Shown: positions 7,947 through 16,114 of the stretch, one piece after another
Numbering within the stretch: position 1 is the first letter of the stretch
Layout of the letters: every line of letters starts with the position of its first letter
The notes under the pieces: model-generated
What the model was told of the DNA's origin: nothing
Databases searched by the model: none
Seen by the model: only the letters and a program-made list of their open reading frames with translations
NCBI GenBank assembly: GCA_905199445.1
Contig: CAJKGK010000011.1
Span: 1 to 64,000 of the forward strand
Direction of reading: 5' to 3'
DNA length: 64,000 nucleotides
Origin: an uncultured Lachnospiraceae bacterium
GTDB taxonomy: Bacteria > Bacillota > Clostridia > Lachnospirales > Lachnospiraceae
Program-made: the position numbers and the translations under genes

Positions 7947-8918
7947 TTACGTATACCCGAGAATACCCCGGACAGAGACTTCCCCGGACATCACATGTTT
8001 TTCTTTTCCGTCAATCTCGACAATCAGGCTGCCCTGGCTGTCAATCCCTCTGGAAATTCCCCTCCGGGTTTCTGACGGATCAATAATGTAAACTTCCTTA
8101 TTCAAATGAATAAGCCGGCGATTATATTCTTCCTTAATAAATGCCAGACTCTTTTCTTTTACAAAGCGGTTGTAATACAGTTCAAATGCCTCCATGACTT
8201 TCTGGATCACATTGCTTCGTCTGACGGTAAATCCCTCCAAAGCCAATGATGTAGCTACTGTTTGTATATTCTCGGGGAAGCTGTTATTATGAACATTGAT
8301 TCCCATTCCCACAACTACATAATTGATAAAATCCAGCTCAGAACTCATTTCGGTCAATATACCGCAGATTTTTTTGCCGTTTATAATCAAATCGTTCGGC
8401 CACTTGATTTTACAGGAAACGCCTTCACCTGTCAATGCATCATATACAGCCATAGCCGCCAAAACCGTCAGCATCGGTGCACAGGATGGTTTAAAATCCG
8501 GCCTTAAAATCAATGTCATCCATATCCCACAGCCTGACGGTGACGACCAGCTTCGGCCTCTTCGGCCCTTGCCTGCAGTCTGTACATCCGAAATCACCAG
8601 GCTGCCATGATCTGCGCCCTGCTCTGCCAAAAGTTTTGCCGAATTATTGGTGGAGCCCACTTCATCGTAATAAAAAACTTTTTTTCCAAAAGCCTGTGTA
8701 TGCATCCTGCTCATTATTTCCGAAGCAGTAATCACATCCGGGGCTTTCATCAGCCGATACCCCTTGCGGTTGACAGCCTCGATCTCATATCCCTCCTGGA
8801 TTAACTGACGGACCACTTTCCATACAGCCGTTCTGGATACACCAAAATGGCTGCAAAGCGTCTGTCCCGACACAAAACCATCCGATTCCCTTAGCAATTT
8901 TAAAATTTCTTCCTTCAC
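7947..8918 (-). CDS. birA: Bifunctional biotin--protein ligase / biotin operon repressor
   Basis: BirA-type protein of 323 residues. Residues 1-60 form a winged helix (HFGVSRTAVWKVVRQL), which suggests it also represses biotin genes. The catalytic domain has the biotinyl-AMP loop AGKGRRGRSWSSPSG, then KIKWPNDLIINGKKICGIL, and an SH3-like C-terminal domain. It attaches biotin to carboxylase carrier proteins. No biotin genes or BirA operators are visible nearby, so its regulon lies elsewhere. It is the first gene of the unit leading to dusB, under the promoter at 9015-9042. Confidence 0.93.
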   Translation of the reverse strand: MKEEILKLLRESDGFVSGQTLCSHFGVSRTAVWKVVRQLIQEGYEIEAVNRKGYRLMKAPDVITASEIMSRMHTQAFGKKVFYYDEVGSTNNSAKLLAEQGADHGSLVISDVQTAGKGRRGRSWSSPSGCGIWMTLILRPDFKPSCAPMLTVLAAMAVYDALTGEGVSCKIKWPNDLIINGKKICGILTEMSSELDFINYVVVGMGINVHNNSFPENIQTVATSLALEGFTVRRSNVIQKVMEAFELYYNRFVKEKSLAFIKEEYNRRLIHLNKEVYIIDPSETRRGISRGIDSQGSLIVEIDGKEKHVMSGEVSVRGILGYT

Positions 8919-9014
8919 ACAATTCCTTCCTTTGCCGCTTTATAATCATTGCGTCCATTCATCATTTTCAACTTAATGTGACTTTGCAAACACATTGTAT
9001 CATTCGCTACGCTC

Positions 9015-9042
9015 ATTATAGCATTATCTCCATGAATATCAA
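9015..9042 (-). promoter_or_regulatory. Sigma-A-type promoter of birA-DUF6145-coaX-dusB
   Basis: On the minus strand TTGATA (9037-9042), a 16-bp spacer and TATAAT (9015-9020) with a TG extension form a near-consensus promoter about 100 bp upstream of birA. Nothing else is visible in the 8919-9118 gap. Confidence 0.6.
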
Positions 9043-9118
9043 GATCATCTCAGGGAATCGCCGGTCATTCCATCAATATCCCCGCATGGCGTAGATATAT
9101 TCCCAAATATTTGTCAGA

Positions 9119-9168
9119 AAAAACGGTTTGATAAATCCGTCCCTTTCAGACAGCTTATCAAACCGTTT
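9119..9168 (-). terminator. Intrinsic terminator of argF
   Basis: Perfect 14-bp stem (9121-9134 with 9155-9168) around a 20-base loop, followed on the minus strand by TTTTTT. It lies 37 bp past the argF stop. Confidence 0.8.
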
Positions 9169-9205
9169 CTCATTTCTAATGATTCATGAAATTTTTTCAG
9201 CTTTT

Positions 9206-10147
9206 TTATTTAAAATCTCCCAGTGTTGCTACCATAACCGCTTTAATGGTATGCATCCGGTTTTCCGCCTCATCAAATACAATACTGACCTGGGATTCAA
9301 ATACATCCTCTGTAACCTCATTGCCCTTAACCGCAGGCAGACAGTGCATAAACTTTGTGGTGGTCTTGCCGGTAGCTTTCATCACTGAAGCATTGATCTG
9401 GTAAGGTTTTAAAAGTGCCACACGCTCAGCCGCCTTGTCTTCCTCTCCCATGGAACACCATACATCTGTATAAATACAATCCGCACCTTTAACTGCGCCC
9501 ATATCTTCTGTAACTGTAATCTGGCTGCCCGCGGTCTGGGCATATGTTTTGGCCAGTTCCACCAGTTCCGCTTTCGGCCATAAAGATTTTGGCGCAATAA
9601 TCGTACAGTTAACACCCATCTTGCCACAGCCAATCAGGAAACTGTTGGCCATATTATTTCTTCCGTCACCAACAAAAACAAAATTTAATCCTTTCAGATA
9701 ACCGAAATGCTCTTTCATTGTCAGAAAATCAGCCAGAATCTGAGTTGGATGATAATCATCCGTCAGACCGTTCCATACCGGAACCCCCGAATATTTTGCA
9801 AGCTTCTCCACATTTTCATGAAGAAATCCTCTGAATTCAATGCCGTCAAACATACGCCCCAGTACTCTGGCCGTATCCTCCACACTTTCTTTTGCGCCCA
9901 GCTGAATATCATGGCAGCTTAAATATTCCGGAAATCCACCTTCATCATTGCAGGCCACGGTAAAAGCACATCTTGTTCTTGTGGATGGTTTTTCAAAAAT
10001 TAATGCAATATTTTTTCCCTTTAAGCTGTTTCCTGTAATCCCCTGTTTTTTCTTTGCTTTCAAATCCCCAGCAAGATCTATAAAATACTCAATTTCTTCC
10101 GGCGTAAAATCTTTTAATGTTAAAAAACTTCTTCCTTTCAAATTCAT
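9206..10147 (-). CDS. argF: Ornithine carbamoyltransferase
   Basis: Converts ornithine and carbamoyl phosphate to citrulline in arginine synthesis (or the reverse in the deiminase pathway). It has the carbamoyl-phosphate loop STRTR (residues 55-59), the DVWCSMG segment, and the ornithine-binding FMHCLPA motif. At 313 residues it is close to family length. I chose the ATG at 10147, nine bases after GAGAGG; the ATG at 10156 touches that site. It is monocistronic, with its own promoter and terminator. No other arginine gene is adjacent, and carB is 30 kb away. Confidence 0.94.
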   Translation of the reverse strand: MNLKGRSFLTLKDFTPEEIEYFIDLAGDLKAKKKQGITGNSLKGKNIALIFEKPSTRTRCAFTVACNDEGGFPEYLSCHDIQLGAKESVEDTARVLGRMFDGIEFRGFLHENVEKLAKYSGVPVWNGLTDDYHPTQILADFLTMKEHFGYLKGLNFVFVGDGRNNMANSFLIGCGKMGVNCTIIAPKSLWPKAELVELAKTYAQTAGSQITVTEDMGAVKGADCIYTDVWCSMGEEDKAAERVALLKPYQINASVMKATGKTTTKFMHCLPAVKGNEVTEDVFESQVSIVFDEAENRMHTIKAVMVATLGDFK

Positions 10148-10178
10148 GTGAATCATCCTCTCTCAAATGCATAAACAT

Positions 10179-10207
10179 ACATTATCACATAATAATTTTC
10201 CAGTCAA
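10179..10207 (-). promoter_or_regulatory. argF promoter
   Basis: Minus-strand TTGACT (10202-10207), a 17-bp spacer and TAATGT (10179-10184) preceded by a TG extension. The position about 32 bp upstream of the argF start is suitable. Confidence 0.5.
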
Positions 10208-10314
10208 TACCTTTTTCCATTTTTATACACGATTCCTCAAAACATTTAACATATCCGTATAAACAGGCATATATCGTTTTAATCAATAGATATAAGATCA
10301 CATCTTGCCGTTCT

Positions 10315-10347
10315 TTTCTGTATAAATATTCAATATTTATACAGAAA
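10315..10347. promoter_or_regulatory. Perfect 33-bp AT-rich palindrome upstream of argF
   Basis: Two 16-base arms around a single central C form a perfect palindrome whose core reads TGTATAAATATT-C-AATATTTATACA. There is no U-run on either side, so it is unlike a terminator. The AT-rich inverted half-sites resemble ARG boxes of the ArgR/AhrC family, and the next gene is argF. It lies about 110 bp upstream of the proposed -35, which is unusually far. Confidence 0.4.
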
Positions 10348-10390
10348 GAAATACATCTATTCTTCTTTATACATTTCTCAAAAGCGAGAA

Positions 10391-10433
10391 CAAAAAAGAC
10401 CGCAGAGACATCCCTGATAATGTCTCCACGGCC
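10391..10433 (-). terminator. Terminator of the NfeD-SPFH operon
   Basis: A 13-bp stem (10398-10410 with 10421-10433) pairs fully only as minus-strand RNA, using several G-U pairs, and is followed on that strand by TTTTTTG. It lies just after the SPFH gene. Confidence 0.8.
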
Positions 10434-10451
10434 CTTTGGCACTTTAAAAGC

Positions 10452-11438
10452 TTATTTTGCGGCACTGCTTCCCGGAAGATCATTTCCGGCGATCTCGGTG
10501 ACTGACTTTACAAGGCCTGCAATTCCCTGAATCTCAGACGGAATAATAATTTTTGTAGCTTTGCCGTCTGCGGCCTTTGCAAAGGCTTCCAGACTTTTAA
10601 GCTGAAGAACTGCACTGTCGGCTCCCGCTTCACGAATAAAGCGAATACCATCGGCGTTCGCCTGCTGAATCTTCAAAATCGCCTGAGCTTCACCTTCTGC
10701 TTCACGGATCTTAGCTTCCTTGACCGCTTCAGCCTGGAGAATCTTAGACTGTTTATCTGCCTCAGCCTGCAAAATCACGGACTCTTTATGTCCCTCAGCC
10801 TTCAAAATTGCCGAACGCTTCTCACCTTCTGCAATGAGAATAGACTCACGACGTTCACGCTCTGCCTTCATCTGTTTCTCCATAGCATCCTGTATAGCCG
10901 CAGGCGGAATAATATTTTTCAGTTCCACACGGTTGACCTTAATTCCCCATGGGTCTGTAGCCTCGTCCAGTGTAGCGCGCATCTTAGCATTAATAATCTC
11001 TCTGGATGTCAGTGTCCCATCCAGTTCCAGTTCACCGATAATATTTCTCAGCGTTGTTGCTGTCAGATTTTCAATCGCCATAATCGGATTTTGAACACCA
11101 TAGCAGTAAAGCTTTGGATCCGTAATCTGATAAAAAACAACCGTATCAATCCGCATCGTAACATTATCTTTCGTGATCACCGGCTGAGGTGCAAAATCCA
11201 CAACCTGCTCCTTTAAAATAACCTTTTTGGCCACTTTATCAATCACCGGCATCTTAATATGAAAGCCGACAGACCATGTTGTCTTATATGCACCCAGACG
11301 TTCCACAACATAAGCCTGAGCCTGGGGAACAACCTTGAAGCAGGATACAATAATTAACAGTACAACAATCAGCGCAATAATAACACCAATCGTTACAGGG
11401 GCGCTTGCCGCCAACAAAAATGTCATCTGGTTATTCAT
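10452..11438 (-). CDS. SPFH/Band 7 (stomatin-like) membrane protein
   Basis: Stomatin/prohibitin-type protein of 328 residues that oligomerises at the membrane. An N-terminal membrane helix (about residues 15-35) is followed by the SPFH domain (about 40-200), and then an Ala/Glu-rich coiled coil with repeated AEG/AEA units (about 195-260). It overlaps the upstream NfeD gene by 8 bp (ATGAATAA). This NfeD-stomatin pairing is conserved in bacteria and archaea and is linked to membrane microdomains and quality control. It resembles QmcA/paraslipin more than flotillin. Confidence 0.9.
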   Translation of the reverse strand: MNNQMTFLLAASAPVTIGVIIALIVVLLIIVSCFKVVPQAQAYVVERLGAYKTTWSVGFHIKMPVIDKVAKKVILKEQVVDFAPQPVITKDNVTMRIDTVVFYQITDPKLYCYGVQNPIMAIENLTATTLRNIIGELELDGTLTSREIINAKMRATLDEATDPWGIKVNRVELKNIIPPAAIQDAMEKQMKAERERRESILIAEGEKRSAILKAEGHKESVILQAEADKQSKILQAEAVKEAKIREAEGEAQAILKIQQANADGIRFIREAGADSAVLQLKSLEAFAKAADGKATKIIIPSEIQGIAGLVKSVTEIAGNDLPGSSAAK

Positions 11439-11880
11439 AAATAACCCCCTCCTTTTTCTCTGTCACAATAAGCTTGACACCACTGATGCCTTCGATCACA
11501 ACCGTTGCACCAGAATGAATCTTAATATCATCTCTGGTGGCTCTGGCCGTCCACTCCATGCCACCCACCTTGACCTGGCCCTGCGCCAGAAGGTTATCAA
11601 TATCCTTTGTCACAATCGCTGACCGTCCCACAAGGCTTTCGGCATTGGTTTTCGTTGTTCTGGAATTCAGATATCGAGCGGCCAGCGGCCTGGTAAAAAA
11701 CAACAGTACAATGGACACTGTCAGAAATAAAATCATCTGAAACCAAAACGGCAAATTCAGAAGCGCTGCCAAAAACGCCACCAAAGCACCGGCAGCAAAC
11801 CAGATGGTCGTCAGCCCCAATGTCGCGATCTCAACGACAAGCAAAAGTGCCATAACAATCAGCCATCCAACAGCAATCAT
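11431..11880 (-). CDS. NfeD family protein
   Basis: NfeD-type membrane protein of 149 residues: two to three hydrophobic segments within residues 1-75 and a C-terminal OB-fold (LVGRSAIVTKDI onward). It lacks the ClpP-like protease domain of long NfeD proteins, so it is the short form. The start at 11880 has GGAGGGG upstream. The stop overlaps the start of the SPFH gene, its usual partner. Confidence 0.85.
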   Translation of the reverse strand: MIAVGWLIVMALLLVVEIATLGLTTIWFAAGALVAFLAALLNLPFWFQMILFLTVSIVLLFFTRPLAARYLNSRTTKTNAESLVGRSAIVTKDIDNLLAQGQVKVGGMEWTARATRDDIKIHSGATVVIEGISGVKLIVTEKKEGVIYE

Positions 11881-11962
11881 TCTAACCCCTCCTTCCGGAC
11901 CTGAATGCTTTGAAAAAATGTTGGAATTCAAAAAATTTCTGACCCTGACATCTTGAAAATAT

Positions 11963-12014
11963 TATAGCACGCCCCTGTTTTTTTAACAACAAAAAAAACA
12001 GGGAGCGTGCTATA
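11963..12014 (-). terminator. Terminator after the TrmH-family gene
   Basis: Very stable inverted repeat: TATAGCACGC-type outer arms and an inner CCCTG/CAGGG stem carrying A/T runs. It lies directly after the stop of the methyltransferase gene and before NfeD. The U-run is partly within the stem; it may act in both directions. Confidence 0.7.
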
Positions 12015-12016
12015 AA

Positions 12017-12829
12017 TCACATTTGATTCAGATTTCTCTGTCTTCGCGCCTCATAAATAAGAAGTCCCGCCGCCATAGCCGCATTCAGAGATTCCAGCTG
12101 ACCGCACATGGGAATTTTTATATATGTATCTGCAAGTGCAGCGGTCTCATCGGTAAGTCCGCCCGCCTCATTGCCGATTAAAAAACCACAGCCTGATGTA
12201 TAATCCTGCTGATAGTAATCTGTCTTTCCTTTCAAATGAGCCGCATACAGACAAATGCCCCTTTCCTTCATCCGGCGCAGCGTAGCATGAAGATCATCCA
12301 CATAGACAAAGGGCACACGGTAAAGCGCCCCCATGGTTGACCGAATAACCTTTGGATTATAAATATCCACACAGGTTCTGTTTAAGATAATTCCATCCAC
12401 CCCTGCACCTTCGGCAGTCCGCACGATGGTTCCAAGATTTCCTGGATCCTGAAGCGTTTCAAGAACAAGATAACAGCCCTTGTGAGCGTTTTTAAGCAAG
12501 GTTTCCAGCTTTGTATCCAGCATTTTCACAACAGCGATCATTCCCTGGGGAGTCTGTGTCTGGGACAGTTCCTTAAACACCCGGTCACTGACCGTTTCCG
12601 CAGGTACCTGGGCCAGCCACGAAGACAGCCGGCTGCCGGAAACCGAGGCCAGACTTTTCTCCGGATTAAAGGACTGGGCAATATATACCTTTTCAAGACG
12701 GTCTATCGGTGTCTCTGCCACCATTTTCACACCCTCAGCCACAAAAAGGTGCTGTTCGTTTCTTACTCTGGACTTTTTCTGCAGCTGCATTATATTTTTA
12801 ACCTGAGCATTGGATATACTGTCAATCAT
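12017..12829 (-). CDS. TrmH/SpoU family RNA 2'-O-methyltransferase
   Basis: SPOUT-class methyltransferase of 270 residues that methylates ribose 2'-OH of rRNA or tRNA. An N-terminal substrate-binding domain precedes the SpoU domain with motif 1 DPGNLGTIVRTA, motif 2 LIGNEAGGL and motif 3 IPMCGQLESLNAAMA, which form the trefoil-knot cofactor site. The RNA target cannot be assigned; RlmB-like 23S modification is one option. It overlaps the upstream trkA by four bases (ATGA). Confidence 0.88.
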   Translation of the reverse strand: MIDSISNAQVKNIMQLQKKSRVRNEQHLFVAEGVKMVAETPIDRLEKVYIAQSFNPEKSLASVSGSRLSSWLAQVPAETVSDRVFKELSQTQTPQGMIAVVKMLDTKLETLLKNAHKGCYLVLETLQDPGNLGTIVRTAEGAGVDGIILNRTCVDIYNPKVIRSTMGALYRVPFVYVDDLHATLRRMKERGICLYAAHLKGKTDYYQQDYTSGCGFLIGNEAGGLTDETAALADTYIKIPMCGQLESLNAAMAAGLLIYEARRQRNLNQM

Positions 12830-13479
12830 ATATAAATCCCCAGTTTCTTAAGATCACTGTTACGCCCGATCATAATCAGCTCGCAGCCGCTTTTTAAAGG
12901 GACATCCGGATTGGGGCTGACGCTGATATCCTCCTTATATTTGACTGCAATAATATTGACACCGTAAATTCCACGGAAGTTTAATTCACGGATAGTTTTG
13001 CCCTGCCATTCTTCCTTTGCATAGACTTCCACAATACTGAAATCATGTGAAACCTCTACAAAGTCCACAAAATTTCCGGACACCAGATTTCTTGCAATAC
13101 GAATACCCATCTCCTTCTCCGGAAATACAACCGTATCTACGCCAACCTTTAAAAGTATTTTTTTATGAATTTCATTGGAGGCTTTGGCCAGAACCATAGG
13201 CACACCCATTTCCTTTGCAAGAATCGTTGCCATAACACTGGCTTCCATATCGTTGGAAATGGCAATCACCACACCGTCAAGATTTCGTATGCCCAGATTT
13301 TCAAGCACCTGGCTGTCGGTCACATCGGCAACCATCGCATATGTCACATCATCTGCAATCTCCTGTACCCGTTCTTCATTACGGTCCACGACAATCACCT
13401 GACAGCCCAGGGTCATCAGGCTCTTTGCCACGCTGACCCCAAACTTTCCAAGGCCGAAAACCGCGAATTCCTTATTCAT
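12826..13479 (-). CDS. trkA: Potassium uptake protein TrkA/KtrA (RCK regulatory subunit)
   Basis: Cytoplasmic gating subunit of a Ktr/Trk potassium transporter, 217 residues. An RCK_N Rossmann domain with GLGKFGVSVA binds the nucleotide, and an RCK_C domain follows from about residue 135. The start at 13479 follows AGGAAAAGGTGA. It lies 48 bp downstream of trkH and overlaps the methyltransferase gene, giving an operon trkH-trkA-methyltransferase. Confidence 0.92.
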   Translation of the reverse strand: MNKEFAVFGLGKFGVSVAKSLMTLGCQVIVVDRNEERVQEIADDVTYAMVADVTDSQVLENLGIRNLDGVVIAISNDMEASVMATILAKEMGVPMVLAKASNEIHKKILLKVGVDTVVFPEKEMGIRIARNLVSGNFVDFVEVSHDFSIVEVYAKEEWQGKTIRELNFRGIYGVNIIAVKYKEDISVSPNPDVPLKSGCELIMIGRNSDLKKLGIYI

Positions 13480-13527
13480 ATTGTCACCTTTTCCTTTCAT
13501 GTTCCGCCTCCGTTTAGGTTAATCCCA

Positions 13528-14934
13528 TCAGCCGACCATAATCTTCTCCTCCGGCAGTTTTCTGTTTACCGGCTTTCTTCGTGCCCTTGAATTAAACGAC
13601 AGGGCCAATGTAATCGGTCCGATTCGTCCCACATACATCGTAAGTATAATCACTAATTTTCCAAAAAAGTCCAAACTAGGTGTATAACTTCTTGACAGCC
13701 CCACTGTACCGATGGCCGATACAGTTTCATACATCTGATCCAGCAAAGTGCCATCCTGGGTCGCTGCCAGCGCAATTGTACTAAAGATCAGCATTGTAAG
13801 ATTCACAAGGATTACCGTGATTCCCTTCATCACATACTCTGCCGGTATTTTTCTGGCAAAAACCTCTGGATCTTTTCGTCCTTTAATCATGGCAATCACA
13901 CACAGATAAAGCATGGCAACGGTAATCGTCTTAACACCGCCGGCCGTTCCTCCTGGAGAACCGCCTATAAACATAAGAAGCATGGACAAAAGCTGGGTCG
14001 CATTTGTAAAGTTCTCCTGAGGCACAGTAAGAAAACCGGCTGTACGTGTAGTCACAGACTGGAAAAGGGCACACAGGATCTTCTCACCAAGAGACATTGG
14101 GCCCAGCGAATCCGGGTGATTGAAATCAAAGATTAAAATCAGCAAAGCGCCGCCGAAAATAAAAAGCGCTGTCATCGCAAGTACAATTTTTGTATGAAGG
14201 GTCAGTTTTCTGAAAAAAAGCTTAATTGACCGATCTTTAACAAATTTTCGGATTCCTTTTCCAATATCCCACCAGACGACAAAGCCCAAACCACCCATAA
14301 TAATCAAGCCGCAGGTTGTCAGATTCACAAGAACATTGCCGCTATAGGGCACTAAAGAGTTTGCCCTGAGCACATCCATTCCCGCATTGCAAAAGGCTGA
14401 AACAGCATTAAAGACAGACCGCCATATTCCTGGAAGTATACCGTATTCGGGAATAAATACAAACATGTACAAAACGGCGCCAATGCCTTCCACAATCAAA
14501 GCGCTTTTAAGCACTCTCAAAGAAGTCCGCACAAGCCCTGACAATGTTTCCAGATTATAGGCATCCTGAATCAGCAGGCGCTGACGGATTGTAATTCTTT
14601 TGCCAAGAATGATCAGAAACAGTGTCGTAAAAGTAACCACACCTAATCCGCCAAACTGAATCAGAAGCAAAATAACAATCTGTCCGCCCAGATTCCAGTG
14701 GGAAAAAGTAGGCACCGTCACAAGACCGGTCACGCAGGAGGAGGAGGTTGCCGTAAACAAAGCATCAATCACAGGCGTTGCCTGACCGTCAACAGTCACA
14801 AAGGGCATTGATAGCAATACCGTGCCCACAGCAATCAGTATGATAAAACCGATGGCAATAATCTGGGTTGTGGAAAAACGGGATTTGGGGATCTCCTGTT
14901 CCCCGTCTCCAAGCATTTGATTTCTTATTAACAT
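13528..14934 (-). CDS. trkH: Potassium uptake protein TrkH/KtrB (membrane subunit)
   Basis: Multi-pass K+ translocating subunit of 468 residues. Four pore-loop repeats are visible, including SSSCVTGLVT, SAFCNAGMDV, VTTRTAGFLT and SAIGTVGLSRS; the SSCVTG type filter fits the KtrB branch, often Na+-dependent. The start at 14934 has AAGGAAG upstream. Its regulatory partner TrkA follows at once. The short leader contains two hairpins (14963-15025) but I see no c-di-AMP (ydaO) riboswitch. Confidence 0.92.
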   Translation of the reverse strand: MLIRNQMLGDGEQEIPKSRFSTTQIIAIGFIILIAVGTVLLSMPFVTVDGQATPVIDALFTATSSSCVTGLVTVPTFSHWNLGGQIVILLLIQFGGLGVVTFTTLFLIILGKRITIRQRLLIQDAYNLETLSGLVRTSLRVLKSALIVEGIGAVLYMFVFIPEYGILPGIWRSVFNAVSAFCNAGMDVLRANSLVPYSGNVLVNLTTCGLIIMGGLGFVVWWDIGKGIRKFVKDRSIKLFFRKLTLHTKIVLAMTALFIFGGALLILIFDFNHPDSLGPMSLGEKILCALFQSVTTRTAGFLTVPQENFTNATQLLSMLLMFIGGSPGGTAGGVKTITVAMLYLCVIAMIKGRKDPEVFARKIPAEYVMKGITVILVNLTMLIFSTIALAATQDGTLLDQMYETVSAIGTVGLSRSYTPSLDFFGKLVIILTMYVGRIGPITLALSFNSRARRKPVNRKLPEEKIMVG

Positions 14935-14962
14935 GATCTTCCTTAAACCGGGAACAAACACA

Positions 14963-15025
14963 GGGGCAGAAAACATATCCTTTTCAAGTCTACGTTTCTG
15001 CCCCAGGGAATGTCCCCGACATTCC
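14963..15025. repeat. Two adjacent hairpins between pfkA and trkH
   Basis: A 10-bp stem GGGGCAGAAA / TTTCTGCCCC (14963-14972, 14995-15004) and an 8-bp stem GGAATGTC / GACATTCC (15007-15014, 15018-15025) lie in tandem. Neither has a good U-run on the minus strand. They could slow read-through from pfkA or act in the trkH leader. Confidence 0.4.
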
Positions 15026-15046
15026 TCATTTCACTCAAAAAAATTG

Positions 15047-16024
15047 TTAAATAGCCAACGTCCGCGCAACGCTGTACTGGAACGGATCAATATCCTTCTT
15101 CATAGCCAGCGCTTCATTAATATCATAATCCACATATTCGCCGTGCTTGTAGGCAACAACGCGGTTACTCTTGCCCTTCATCAGAGCATCTACCGCATAA
15201 GCGCCCATGATGGATGCATAAACACGGTCTTTGGCTGTAGGATTACCGCCTCTTTGCAGATGACCCAGAATTGTTGCTCTTGTCTCGATTCCAGTAGCCG
15301 CTTCAATTCTTTTAGCCATACTTGTAGAGTGACCCACACCTTCTGCATTTATGATAATATGGTGCTTTTTGCCCCGTTTCTTATTTTTGATAATATTATC
15401 AATAATCGCTGCTTCATCATAATTATAAACCTCAGGCAGAAGAATATCTTCAGCCCCATTGGCAATACCGCACCAAAGGGCAATATAACCTGCATTTCTG
15501 CCCATAACTTCAATGATACTGCAGCGTTCATGGGACGTGGATGTATCACGAACCTTGTCGATTGCTTCCATTGCTGTATTAACCGCTGTATCAAACCCAA
15601 TGGTATAGTCGGTACAGGCAATATCCAGATCAATTGTTCCCGGAACTGCAATCGTGTTAATTCCAAGATTTGCCAGTTTTTGTGCGCCCTGGAAAGAACC
15701 GTCACCGCCGATCACAACGATACCGTCAATGCCGTGCTTCCGGCAGATTTCGGCACCCTTTTGCTGTCCCTCTGCGGTCTTAAACTCTGAACAGCGGGCT
15801 GTATACAAAAATGTACCGCCTCTACTTAAAGTATCCGATACGCTTCTGGCATCCAAATCAATAATCTCTTCATCTAATAATCCTGCGAAGCCTTTCTGGA
15901 TGCCCTTTACCTTGCATCCATAGGCAATACCGGTACGGACAACGGCTCTCACGGCCGCATTCATCCCCGGTGCATCGCCGCCGCTGGTCAAAACACCGAT
16001 TGTACTGATCTTTTTTTCACTCAT
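15047..16024 (-). CDS. pfkA: 6-phosphofructokinase
   Basis: Glycolytic enzyme of 325 residues phosphorylating fructose 6-phosphate. The N-terminal GVLTSGGDAPGMNAA loop and GGDGS are present; glycine in GGDGS predicts ATP rather than pyrophosphate as donor. The catalytic loop reads GTIDLDIACTDYTIGFDTA (Leu where many enzymes have Asn). The start at 16024 follows GGAGGG by eight bases. It lies downstream of dnaE in the same direction, separated by about 90 bp with a weak hairpin. Confidence 0.95.
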   Translation of the reverse strand: MSEKKISTIGVLTSGGDAPGMNAAVRAVVRTGIAYGCKVKGIQKGFAGLLDEEIIDLDARSVSDTLSRGGTFLYTARCSEFKTAEGQQKGAEICRKHGIDGIVVIGGDGSFQGAQKLANLGINTIAVPGTIDLDIACTDYTIGFDTAVNTAMEAIDKVRDTSTSHERCSIIEVMGRNAGYIALWCGIANGAEDILLPEVYNYDEAAIIDNIIKNKKRGKKHHIIINAEGVGHSTSMAKRIEAATGIETRATILGHLQRGGNPTAKDRVYASIMGAYAVDALMKGKSNRVVAYKHGEYVDYDINEALAMKKDIDPFQYSVARTLAI

Positions 16025-16086
16025 GGCCAATCCCTCCATTTAATTTGTCATAATTTTATCAATGAACTGCCTCTTCATTTTTCTAA

Positions 16087-16103
16087 AATAAACACCGTTT
16101 ATT
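16087..16103 (-). terminator. Weak hairpin between dnaE and pfkA
   Basis: Perfect 7-bp stem AATAAAC / GTTTATT with a 3-base loop, followed on the minus strand by TTAGAAA. The stem is AT-rich, so at best it is a partial terminator of dnaE. Confidence 0.25.
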
Positions 16104-16114
16104 CTAATACATCT

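Noticed and set aside
10185..10442. 85-residue minus-strand ORF before argF
   Set aside because: It starts inside the SPFH terminator, covers the 33-bp palindrome and the argF promoter, and has no ribosome binding site.
14935..15046. c-di-AMP (ydaO-type) riboswitch before trkH
   Set aside because: The leader is only about 110 bases and contains two simple hairpins without the ydaO core.
14933..15790. 285-residue plus-strand ORF
   Set aside because: Fully antisense to pfkA and the trkH leader, with composition typical of a reverse-strand shadow of a coding gene.
15047..16024. Pyrophosphate-dependent phosphofructokinase
   Set aside because: The donor-specificity loop is GGDGS, which indicates ATP; pyrophosphate enzymes have aspartate in place of that glycine.
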